Source: Christensenella sp. UBA3700 (GTDB taxonomy: Bacteria; Bacillota; Clostridia; Christensenellales; UBA3700). Taken from it: a stretch of 13,236 nt of DNA. The stretch spans positions 1 to 13,236 of the forward strand of contig DFIJ01000123.1 in the NCBI GenBank assembly GCA_002372775.1, in the 5' to 3' direction. Positions 7,502 through 13,236 of this stretch are shown here, piece by piece. The translations under genes were made by a program, and so were the position numbers. The stretch's first letter is position 1, and each line of letters begins with the position of its first letter. Under the pieces are notes generated by a model, which saw only the letters and a program-made list of their open reading frames with translations, was not told where the DNA came from and did no database searches.

Positions 7502-8888
7502 TTTCAATTTCTCCTTTTGTTTCTTCGACTATATTTCCATTAAATACTTGATCGTTAATTAGTCCTGATTGTCTTGCTACTACTGTTGCTGACACTGAAG
7601 CTGTTGAAACGTTATCTAGTGTTCTTACCATGTCAGAGATTGTGTTAATAGGCATCAACAAGATTACAGCGGCTACTGGCAAGTCTAATATTCCGAATAA
7701 TCCGATTGCAGATACTACAGCTATTCCTGGAACACCTGCGCTACCTAGTGACATAAATAGAGCTAAAACAGCAAGTACTATGTAATCTCCAATTCCCCAT
7801 TCAATTCCAACAGCATTAATATAGAATATTGCTAAAAGAACTGGCCATACGCTTGTGCATCCAGGCATTCCTATTGTTGTTCCAAGTGGAGCTGTAAAGT
7901 TTGCTACTTCAGAATCAACACCAACATTCTTAGTTAAATCAGATATTGTTACAGGCAATGTTCCAACACTTGATTGAGTTGTAAATGCTGTTGCTTGTGA
8001 ACGAGCAATCTTTTTGAAGAATTTGAATGGATTTACTTTTGCTACGAATTTTAGAATTATTGCATGATATCCATATGTATGAATTGCGCATACTGCGTAA
8101 ATCACTAAAACAAGTAATAATAATTGAATAATAGAATCTTTATTTGAAATAATCTTGCTTGCAGAACCAGCGATTAAGCTAAGTACGGCGAATGGTGTTA
8201 AATCAATAATAAAGCTTAATACTTTGTATAAGATTTCTTTTAGAGCTTCTATAAACTTAGCAAAAGGCTTAACCTTATCTTCACCCTTTTCTTTAGCTAC
8301 ACTAACAAAGGCTAGTGCTAAAGCAATTCCAGTAATAATTATTGCTACAACATTATTGTTTGCAATATCTTCTGAGAAGTTGCTTGGGAATAAGCCAAGT
8401 AGAACTTTATCAAATGATCTTGTTAAACCTTTGTAAGCACCAATTGTACTAGAAGATACTGAAGATATTTCGCTAAATATAGAACCTGCGTTTTTACCAA
8501 TACCAAGAGTAACACCCACAATAATACTTAAGATAATTGCAACAAGTGCTGAAGATAATAACCAAACTACAGACTTAAGTCCAATCTTCTTCATCTTACT
8601 GCCATCTCTTAATTGAATAAAGCTTGAGATAATAGATACCAATATAACAGGAGCAACAAGCGCAGTAATTATATTTACATAAATATCTCCCAATAAATCT
8701 ACCCACTTAAGATATGTGTTATCCTCTGAGGCAAATACAACGCCTACAATTACGCCTAGCACTAAGCTTATTAAAATTACTAGTGTCCAGTTGATCTTAT
8801 TAGATAAATACCATAATAAGCCAAATAGTAAGAACACTACTGCTACTGCTAAAAGCGATATCCAATTAATACTTAAAAATAAATCCAT
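7485..8888 (-). CDS. DAACS-family amino acid symporter, probably L-cystine (TcyP-like)
   Basis: This 467-residue membrane protein has the dicarboxylate/amino acid:cation symporter fold. Hairpin 1 is TTQSSVGTLP (303-312), the unwound transmembrane-7 region is PLGTTIGMPGCTSVWP (334-349), hairpin 2 is SLGSAGVPG (380-388), and helix 8 is DMVRTLDNVSTA (419-430), with Asp419, Arg422 and Asn426 matching substrate and sodium positions of GltPh. The NMDGT motif of glutamate carriers is replaced by GMPGC. As I recall it, B. subtilis TcyP has GQNGC there and shares LTPxxVLxLxA and the C-terminal shape, so cystine is the favoured substrate. Operon context and a Met/Cys leader agree. Start: ATG 8888 with GGAG (8899-8896) seven bases upstream. 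The frame continues open to ATG 8921, but those 11 codons lie in the attenuator hairpin and U run. A serine/threonine or other neutral amino acid substrate remains possible. Confidence 0.88.
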   Translation of the reverse strand: MDLFLSINWISLLAVAVVFLLFGLLWYLSNKINWTLVILISLVLGVIVGVVFASEDNTYLKWVDLLGDIYVNIITALVAPVILVSIISSFIQLRDGSKMKKIGLKSVVWLLSSALVAIILSIIVGVTLGIGKNAGSIFSEISSVSSSTIGAYKGLTRSFDKVLLGLFPSNFSEDIANNNVVAIIITGIALALAFVSVAKEKGEDKVKPFAKFIEALKEILYKVLSFIIDLTPFAVLSLIAGSASKIISNKDSIIQLLLLVLVIYAVCAIHTYGYHAIILKFVAKVNPFKFFKKIARSQATAFTTQSSVGTLPVTISDLTKNVGVDSEVANFTAPLGTTIGMPGCTSVWPVLLAIFYINAVGIEWGIGDYIVLAVLALFMSLGSAGVPGIAVVSAIGLFGILDLPVAAVILLMPINTISDMVRTLDNVSTASVSATVVARQSGLINDQVFNGNIVEETKGEIENEKAI

Positions 8889-8899
8889 ACTATATCTCC

Positions 8900-8927
8900 A
8901 AAAAAAATCCTGCATTCTCATGCAGGA
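8900..8927 (-). terminator. Leader terminator of the sulfur operon (attenuator)
   Basis: On the minus strand TCCTGCAT (8927-8920), loop GAGA (8919-8916) and ATGCAGGA (8915-8908) form a perfect eight-pair stem closed by a GNRA-type tetraloop. A run of eight T (8907-8900) follows. This is a textbook intrinsic terminator, yet it lies upstream of the operon's first gene, whose Shine-Dalgarno begins at the very next base (GGAG, 8899-8896). Its 5' arm shares bases 8927-8922 with the antiterminator arm. Confidence 0.93.
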
Positions 8928-8974
8928 CTAAATGTTATTTTCTTGTTTCTTGTTAATGCGTTAAAAGTCCTGCT
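8922..8974 (-). promoter_or_regulatory. Antiterminator pairing of the Met/Cys attenuator
   Basis: GCAGGACT (8973-8966) is perfectly complementary to AGTCCTGC (8929-8922), with a 36-base A-rich loop between them. The second segment overlaps six bases of the terminator's 5' arm, so the two structures exclude each other. The first segment begins on the last base of the leader stop codon TAG (8975-8973). A ribosome halted at the stop would therefore cover it, whereas one stalled at Cys16 or earlier would leave it free. Both structures are eight pairs long. This is inferred from complementarity and geometry. Confidence 0.85.
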
Positions 8975-9035
8975 ACCTTTCGTAACTACACATGAATGAC
9001 ATATAACACATTTCCATCATTAAATTTCTTTTCAT
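8973..9035 (-). CDS. Met/Cys-rich leader peptide of the sulfur operon attenuator
   Basis: This 20-codon frame reads MKRNLMMEMCYMSFMCSYER and ends in TAG. Met occupies positions 1, 6, 7, 9, 12 and 15 and Cys positions 10 and 16, so seven of the 19 residues after the start are sulfur amino acids, a strong excess for two normally rare residues. AGGAG (9050-9046) lies ten bases before ATG 9035. The frame begins about 45 bases after the predicted transcript start. Its stop codon touches the antiterminator, as in amino-acid leader peptides such as those of trp and his operons. I infer that translation of this frame measures charged tRNA-Met and tRNA-Cys and decides between terminator and antiterminator. 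The peptide itself probably has no other job. It is too short to be found by usual gene callers. Confidence 0.87.
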   Translation of the reverse strand: MKRNLMMEMCYMSFMCSYER

Positions 9036-9086
9036 TTTTTACTTTCTCCTATCTCCCTAGTATGTTAGTAGGTTGATTACAACAAG

Positions 9087-9115
9087 ATTATATTACTGTT
9101 AAAATTTCTTGTCAA
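9087..9115 (-). promoter_or_regulatory. Consensus promoter of the sulfur operon
   Basis: On the minus strand a perfect TTGACA (9115-9110) is followed after exactly 17 bases (9109-9093) by a perfect TATAAT (9092-9087). Both hexamers match the vegetative sigma factor consensus fully, so initiation should be strong and mostly constitutive. That is consistent with control being exerted downstream by attenuation. The start is expected near 9080, giving a leader of about 190 bases. The promoter lies just after the terminator of the neighbouring lipoprotein gene. Confidence 0.9.
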
Positions 9116-9160
9116 TTGTTTTTTGCAAATAATTTAACAAAATATTTTTCTCTATTAAAC

Positions 9161-9200
9161 TAATAAAAACAGGCGACCTTAGTATTATCTAAAGCCGCCT
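9161..9200 (-). terminator. Terminator of the large lipoprotein gene
   Basis: On the minus strand AGGCGGCTTTAG (9200-9189), loop ATAATA and CTAAGGTCGCCT (9182-9171) pair over 12 positions, including two G-U wobbles, followed by GTTTTTATTA. The wobbles would be A-C mismatches on the other strand, so the minus strand is the transcribed one. It lies 25 bases after the lipoprotein stop and separates that gene from the sulfur operon promoter. Confidence 0.85.
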
Positions 9201-9224
9201 ATATCACCTATTTGTTATATCCTA

Positions 9225-12116
9225 TTATTCGCCTTCAATATACCAATCGAATGTTATCTTCATTATATAACAATAGTTAGATGTATCTAGAATAGTTGGT
9301 TCAACTATATCTGGATGTTCATCATATATTGAAATAGAGTCCACATCAACTTCTTCTACACATGGTTCATTATTAATATCAAATGCATAATTACTTAATA
9401 CATTAGAGTCTGTAATTGTAACCCAAATAGTATATTCATATTGACCTACTTCACATTGATTGCGGCCTGCATATATTTCAGCTATTGGATCCCACTCTCT
9501 TGACATATCAGTAATTAAAACTGCACCAAAATCATTAATGTTTAATGTTGTGCCATAACCTGGTGATCTATAATCTCCATTGTATGGTACTACATCATCC
9601 ATATGTCCATCTATCGTGACATAAAAATCATATCTTGTAATATACTTCTTAGTTACTTCATAACTAGTACTACTTTCCGCATGTGTACCATTAACAGCCC
9701 AGCCCATTGTTGGATATATAACAGTAACATTATTATAACCATCTGCATTAATTGGCATTAATTCTATTGTTGCTGTTTGATTACCTACGTCATGAGGAGC
9801 GCTACTGTTTGCGATTTCTAAGCCTTCTGGAATATTATCTACATATGGAACTCCTGAACCATATTCGTAAGTATTTTCATTAACCCATACCATAGCACTT
9901 GCATCAATTGTAGTATCCAATACTACCCAATAAACTATAGGATATTCTACAATCTCATAGTTATCTTCAAGATTGCTCTTTAAGGCAACATTCATAATTG
10001 ATTGATATCTACCAACAGAGGTCATATCATCAGATTCTACATATGCGTTTCCATCATGTTTATAATTCACAAAGCTATAATCAAAATCAATATAATCTGA
10101 TACTGTCCAATTATATTCATGTGAAAAATCCCTTGCTAACACGCTATTACCATGATATCGTTCAACAGCAAAGTATGCACTTGAGAATGTCAATGTTTTA
10201 GCAACACCTGTATAGAAACTATAACAGCCATGATTATAATAATCTACCGTTGTTCCTTGAGAAGATGCAAATACATGCATCCTAGCTTTTTCAATTTGCC
10301 ATTCAATTTCTACTTCTGTAAGTACATCACCTGTATCATAATCAACGAATTGCAAACTAGCATCAGTAGAACCAATAGTTGCAACTGTTTTATAATAACC
10401 TGCATTTATAGCGCTAACAATAGGGTTTTGCATATCATAATTACCTTGCGTTGCACCATAGTAAGTATTAACCGTTATATCTCCATATTGATCCCAGACA
10501 GAACTGAATTTAAATTCCCTTACTTGGGCTAGACCATTGTAAAAATAATCGCCATATATATCGATATACTTATCTTGATTATCCTCAAATATGTGATAAT
10601 CTTTATCCCAATCATAACTAGCATTTAAACTTAGTTTAGCTACACTAACATTAGCGGTAATCGCTAATGGTTTGTAATTGCTATTATGATAGAAATTATA
10701 ATGGATTTGGTATTCACCAGCTGCAAAATCATAACCTTCAGTATCGGCATATTCTAGTCGAGATTCTTGATCATAAACTCCACTTTCTTCAAGCCATGCT
10801 TGAGTTGCGCTAGTAAAACCAATCTTGTCTGAATCTAATGCATAATCAAAGTCATAACCAAAGTCATATACACCTTCCATATCCCAAGTATTTGATGAAT
10901 ATGCTTGAGGGATAACATAATCAATTGGATCAACCATTATATGTAGCAATCTTTCTGATGCAACACTCACATTATCTTCATATCTATAGTTGTACCAGCA
11001 AGCATCATTTACAGTAATTCGAACCCAATACGCATATGAATATACATTTTGAATAGTCACATTCTCAATATTTACTATTCCTGAATAGTCGTCCAAATTA
11101 GTTGTATAAGCAATATCATTTCCTGTGTAATCAAAATGATACAATGTTACATTATCATCAATAGACGATGACAACGCATTTGTAACAACTGGGGCTGGAA
11201 GCACTGCCTTATCAATAGTAAATGTGTCGACTTGTACAAAAGTTAAGTTGTTTGCAAAAGTATAATTGTTTTGATAATTCTCTTTAATTTCCGCGTAGCA
11301 AGTATAATCACCAGCATTTATTCCCTTTCTTGTATCCATGCCATTTTGAGCATAAGTAATAACTTCGTTATAATCACTTACAACTTGGAGTGACTTTTCT
11401 GTGCCATCATAAGTAAATGATTTGCTACCTTGAGCTGTAGGAACAGGAATTACCTTCTTTGTAATATTCCACCAATAATATCTACTATCCATACCATCTG
11501 AAAATACATAACCATCAGCAGCTTTTAATTCTGTTATATAATAGCCAGCATCTCTGTTTATTCTTGAATATATAGTATCTTCAGTAACTAAAACTTTTCC
11601 TTCTATTATTAATTGAGAAAGTGAACCTTCTTGCATTAGTGCATCTAATTTAGCAATAATATCTACTTCGCTTCCACTATATTCATATTCATAGTTGATC
11701 GTGTTATAATTCTGGTCCATATTATTAGGAAGAACAGGTAAGAGTGCATCTTCAGCATAAACATATACTGTTAAAATTCCATCTACACCCTTATATGTAA
11801 TGGTCACTGTATACGTTCCTGGCACCGTAAAGTCAACATTTTGATAAATAGAAAAATCAGTTACAATTTCACTTGTACCATCTGTGTAATTTACAGTAAC
11901 AGATAAATCATTACTTGTAAAAGACACATCAGCCCCAACAGGAATATTCACTGATCCATTAGTGATTACATAAGCTCCACCTGCGGAGTTTATTGTAAGA
12001 TTATTGATACTCTTTGTTGGCTGATCATTTTCATTATCACCACATGCTGTTAATACGAACACGCTAAGAGATAATATAATAATTATCGTTAGTAACAAAT
12101 AATAAGACTTTTTCAT
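9225..12116 (-). CDS. Large Tyr-rich surface lipoprotein with Ig-like and MBG-like domains
   Basis: This 963-residue protein has a signal peptide with lipobox VLTAC (Cys25), so it should be lipid-anchored on the cell surface. Residues about 36-120 resemble a bacterial Ig-like domain, with VNYTDGTSEIV and FTVPGTYTVTITYKG. Later segments resemble MBG/YDG repeats: FTYDGTEKSLQ with INAGDYTCYAEI (about 234-278), then more divergent units with YFYNGLAQ plus INAGYYKTVATI, YSFYTGVAKTLTF, and VPYNGDYRSPGYGTTLNI. Such units are common in large surface proteins of gut Clostridia and are presumed adhesive or structural; no catalytic motif is visible. The composition is strikingly rich in Tyr, Asn and Asp. 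ATG 12116 follows an unusually G-rich ribosome binding site, GGGGGTGGG (12130-12122). It has its own terminator, so it is probably expressed alone. The ligand is unknown. Confidence 0.82.
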   Translation of the reverse strand: MKKSYYLLLTIIIILSLSVFVLTACGDNENDQPTKSINNLTINSAGGAYVITNGSVNIPVGADVSFTSNDLSVTVNYTDGTSEIVTDFSIYQNVDFTVPGTYTVTITYKGVDGILTVYVYAEDALLPVLPNNMDQNYNTINYEYEYSGSEVDIIAKLDALMQEGSLSQLIIEGKVLVTEDTIYSRINRDAGYYITELKAADGYVFSDGMDSRYYWWNITKKVIPVPTAQGSKSFTYDGTEKSLQVVSDYNEVITYAQNGMDTRKGINAGDYTCYAEIKENYQNNYTFANNLTFVQVDTFTIDKAVLPAPVVTNALSSSIDDNVTLYHFDYTGNDIAYTTNLDDYSGIVNIENVTIQNVYSYAYWVRITVNDACWYNYRYEDNVSVASERLLHIMVDPIDYVIPQAYSSNTWDMEGVYDFGYDFDYALDSDKIGFTSATQAWLEESGVYDQESRLEYADTEGYDFAAGEYQIHYNFYHNSNYKPLAITANVSVAKLSLNASYDWDKDYHIFEDNQDKYIDIYGDYFYNGLAQVREFKFSSVWDQYGDITVNTYYGATQGNYDMQNPIVSAINAGYYKTVATIGSTDASLQFVDYDTGDVLTEVEIEWQIEKARMHVFASSQGTTVDYYNHGCYSFYTGVAKTLTFSSAYFAVERYHGNSVLARDFSHEYNWTVSDYIDFDYSFVNYKHDGNAYVESDDMTSVGRYQSIMNVALKSNLEDNYEIVEYPIVYWVVLDTTIDASAMVWVNENTYEYGSGVPYVDNIPEGLEIANSSAPHDVGNQTATIELMPINADGYNNVTVIYPTMGWAVNGTHAESSTSYEVTKKYITRYDFYVTIDGHMDDVVPYNGDYRSPGYGTTLNINDFGAVLITDMSREWDPIAEIYAGRNQCEVGQYEYTIWVTITDSNVLSNYAFDINNEPCVEEVDVDSISIYDEHPDIVEPTILDTSNYCYIMKITFDWYIEGE

Positions 12117-12132
12117 ATTAACCCACCCCCAT

Positions 12133-12154
12133 ATTATAATTATATCATATTATA
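12133..12154 (-). promoter_or_regulatory. Clustered -10-like hexamers before the lipoprotein gene
   Basis: Three TATAAT hexamers occur on the minus strand at 12154-12149, 12144-12139 and 12138-12133, just before the G-rich ribosome binding site and after the upstream terminator. No convincing -35 element lies 16-18 bases before any of them. A promoter is likely here by position, but which hexamer is used cannot be told. Confidence 0.4.
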
Positions 12155-12182
12155 TGAATAACTATTTTAAAGGAAAAAAGGC

Positions 12183-12215
12183 AAAAAAGTAGCAGGATTG
12201 GTTTCCTGCTACTTT
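12183..12215 (-). terminator. Terminator of the XRE regulator gene
   Basis: On the minus strand AAAGTAGCAGGA (12215-12204), loop AACCAA and TCCTGCTACTTT (12197-12186) form a perfect 12-pair stem ending in a T run (12188-12183), followed by GCC and six more T. It starts six bases after the regulator's stop codon, so the large lipoprotein gene downstream is probably transcribed separately. Confidence 0.92.
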
Positions 12216-12220
12216 ATATA

Positions 12221-12919
12221 TTATTCTTCATCTTCATCTTTCGTTTTTAAAACATATTTATCTATTGGGTCTGCGATTATATAGTAGACTGGAATTGTTA
12301 TGAACAAGAACCAATAAGGATGCCATAAACCATATTCCATACCCAAGAATAGATAAATAAATGTTACTAAACATGGATATACGAATTTAGATAATTGCTT
12401 CTTAATAATCACTTCAAACACGCTCATAACAGCTGGCATTAACACCCATAGAGTCCAACAAATATGCCATCCATCAAACATTAATCCCCAAACAAGGAAT
12501 CCAATTAGTGTTAATATGGCAACTGCACCATCAATAGCACTCAACAATACAGCTTGCTTTTTATTGAACTTAACTTCTTTTCCATCCTTATCAAAGCACT
12601 GGATATGATTATTCTTAATCTTTAGAGTTTGACCCTCGTCATCTGTTAAAGATATACTCTCTTTCTCTTCTTCACTAGCTTTATCAATAACTCTATCTCT
12701 AATCTCTTGATCTGTTTCATTGTCATATAATAAATCATCCAATGAAACATTATATAATCTAGCAAGAACAATTAGATTATCTGTATCAGGTGAAGACTCT
12801 GCTCTCTCCCACTTAGATACAGCTTGTCTTGATATACCAAGCTTATCTGCAAGTTCTTCTTGAGAGTATCCATTTTCTTTTCTTAATTTTTGTAATCTGT
12901 TTGCAATTTCGATATTCAT
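12221..12919 (-). CDS. XRE-family regulator with C-terminal membrane domain
   Basis: This 232-residue protein starts with a classic Cro/CI-type helix-turn-helix (about residues 5-62): LRKENGYSQEELADKLGISR, then QAVSKWERAESSPDTDNL and SLDDLLY. A charged linker (65-120) leads to four predicted membrane helices at about 124-146, 152-172, 178-197 and 200-218, then an acidic tail. Soluble HTH plus membrane tail is a frequent Clostridia and Bacilli arrangement, thought to let a regulator respond to membrane or envelope state; the signal here is unknown. GGAGGT sits seven bases before ATG 12919, supporting the start. It has its own strong terminator and probable promoter, so it looks monocistronic. 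Nothing in the sequence links it to the sulfur operon, although it could regulate neighbours. Confidence 0.9.
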   Translation of the reverse strand: MNIEIANRLQKLRKENGYSQEELADKLGISRQAVSKWERAESSPDTDNLIVLARLYNVSLDDLLYDNETDQEIRDRVIDKASEEEKESISLTDDEGQTLKIKNNHIQCFDKDGKEVKFNKKQAVLLSAIDGAVAILTLIGFLVWGLMFDGWHICWTLWVLMPAVMSVFEVIIKKQLSKFVYPCLVTFIYLFLGMEYGLWHPYWFLFITIPVYYIIADPIDKYVLKTKDEDEE

Positions 12920-12964
12920 AACGCTTACCTCCTGTCCTCACCTACAATTTACCAAAGCTTTTCG

Positions 12965-13008
12965 GTTGCACACCACCAATTCTAGTTTGAATTTACGCAA
13001 CTATTGGT
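12965..13008 (-). other. Possible pseudoknot or switching structure in the XRE gene leader
   Basis: On the minus strand ACCAAT (13008-13003) can pair with ATTGGT (12980-12975), and GTTGC (13001-12997) with GCAAC (12969-12965). The order 1-2-1'-2' is that of an H-type pseudoknot. A competing hairpin AATTC (12993-12989)/GAATT (12982-12978) uses part of the same bases. It lies 45-90 bases before the start codon. The ACCAAT/ATTGGT pair could instead be a protein operator. Short pairings in AT-rich DNA arise by chance, so confidence is low. Confidence 0.25.
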
Positions 13009-13041
13009 TTCATATTTGAAAACAGCCCTATTTCCTATACA

Positions 13042-13070
13042 ATTATATACTAAAATATGGGATTTTTAAA
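13042..13070 (-). promoter_or_regulatory. Possible promoter of the XRE regulator gene
   Basis: On the minus strand TATAAT (13047-13042) lies 17 bases after TTTAAA (13070-13065), a four-of-six match to TTGACA. The start would be near 13035, giving a leader of about 115 bases. The weak -35 overlaps the U-rich end of the upstream terminator, so the call rests mainly on the perfect -10 and its spacing. Confidence 0.4.
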
Positions 13071-13100
13071 AGATGCCCAGCAATATCATTTGCCGGGCAT
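13067..13100 (-). terminator. Terminator of the partial gene at the right edge
   Basis: On the minus strand ATGCCCGGCAA (13100-13090), loop ATGATA and TTGCTGGGCAT (13083-13073) pair over 11 positions with one G-U wobble, which would be an A-C mismatch on the other strand. CTTTTAAAAATC follows, a short U run. It begins five bases after the stop codon of the partial gene, which supports that short frame being real. Confidence 0.75.
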
Positions 13101-13105
13101 TTGTA

Positions 13106-13236
13106 TTAACCTAAACGATTTTTAAAAATAGAATAATTAAACTTTTTTATTGTTTTTATCTCATTATTCTTTATGCCATAGATAGTTGGAAGTGGCATTC
13201 CATTAAATGTGTTATTCTTACACATTGAATATATTG
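13106..13236 (-). CDS. 3' end of an unidentified gene, cut by the right edge
   Basis: A minus-strand frame enters from the right edge and runs 42 full codons to TAA (13108-13106). The visible residues include YSMCKNNTFNGMPLPTIYGI, then a Lys/Asn/Ile-rich stretch ending KNRLG. The other two minus-strand frames hit stops within this stretch, and a terminator follows directly, so this is very probably a true gene end. The family cannot be named from so little. The G-x-PLPT-x-x-G-I-K-N-N-E pattern recalls the cis-proline and hairpin near the end of thioredoxin-fold proteins, but this is only a resemblance. Confidence 0.65.
   Translation of the reverse strand, partial: IYSMCKNNTFNGMPLPTIYGIKNNEIKTIKKFNYSIFKNRLG

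Noticed and set aside
7505..7507. TTG as start of the small membrane protein
   Set aside because: It is only three bases from GGAG; ATG 7501 has a normal nine-base spacing.
8888..9080. SAM riboswitch or T-box in the sulfur operon leader
   Set aside because: No T-box sequence (AGGGUGGNACCGCG type) and no SAM aptamer junction pattern is visible. The leader is occupied by the ribosome binding site, the Met/Cys reading frame and the two competing hairpins.
10230..10532. Plus-strand open frame inside the large lipoprotein gene
   Set aside because: It is antisense to the lipoprotein, and its Ile/Cys/Tyr-heavy translation is an artefact of AT-rich coding sequence on the opposite strand.
12186..12215. 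GTAGCAGGA shared between the XRE terminator and the leader antiterminator arm
   Set aside because: Nine bases in common look striking, but at 12186-12215 they form a self-contained terminator stem after a gene, with no reading frame or competing partner. I treat the match as chance.
12993..13013. Six-codon frame (MKPIVA) in the XRE gene leader
   Set aside because: It has only a distant purine-rich stretch before it, no biased codon content and no terminator after it, unlike the Met/Cys leader frame.
1..13236. CRISPR array, insertion sequence, prophage or tRNA
   Set aside because: No regularly spaced repeats, transposase or integrase motifs, terminal inverted repeats or tRNA cloverleaf sequences were seen on either strand.

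Overview
The window is AT-rich and compactly coded. It has AGGAG-type ribosome binding sites, signal-peptide lipoproteins, a helix-turn-helix regulator fused to membrane segments, and TGA used as a stop (the cystathionine synthase-type gene ends GTA-TGA). This suggests an uncultured low-GC Bacillota (Clostridia-like, perhaps gut-associated) rather than a Mollicute with a reassigned TGA. No rRNA, tRNA, CRISPR array or insertion sequence is visible.

Layout from left to right. (1) Positions 1-3065: an RND/MMPL-type exporter gene on the minus strand and a divergent TetR-family regulator on the plus strand share a promoter region of about 130 bases. A Shine-Dalgarno sequence at the left edge indicates that another gene follows the exporter, outside the window. 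(2) Positions 3081-9115: a five-gene minus-strand operon. In transcription order it encodes a DAACS-family transporter resembling the L-cystine carrier TcyP, a small membrane-anchored helical protein, a lipoprotein with two thioredoxin-like domains that each keep one active-site Cys, a cystathionine gamma-synthase/lyase-type enzyme, and a PatB/MalY-type cystathionine beta-lyase. (3) Positions 9163-12116: a single 963-residue lipoprotein with immunoglobulin-like and MBG-like domains and its own terminator. (4) Positions 12183-12919: an XRE regulator with a four-helix membrane tail and a strong terminator. (5) Positions 13106-13236: the 3' end of a further minus-strand gene, with a terminator.

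The main discovery is the leader of the sulfur operon. A consensus promoter (TTGACA, 17 bases, TATAAT) is followed by a ribosome binding site and a 20-codon reading frame. Its product, MKRNLMMEMCYMSFMCSYER, has five Met after the start plus two Cys. The stop codon runs directly into a segment (GCAGGACT) that is perfectly complementary to AGTCCTGC, and that second segment overlaps the 5' arm of a perfect GAGA-loop terminator with eight U residues. The geometry fits ribosome-mediated attenuation. When Met and Cys are plentiful, the ribosome reaches the stop, covers GCAGGACT and the terminator forms. When it stalls at Met or Cys codons, the antiterminator forms and the operon is read. This placement also shows that the transporter starts at 8888, because the longer open frame begins inside the terminator hairpin.

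Together the operon reads as a cystine-to-methionine module: import cystine or a related sulfur amino acid, possibly handle its disulfide outside the membrane through the double thioredoxin-like lipoprotein, convert cysteine to cystathionine, and cleave that to homocysteine for methionine synthesis. The leader would sense both the incoming and the final amino acid. Substrate, direction of flux and attenuation are inferred from sequence and are not demonstrated.
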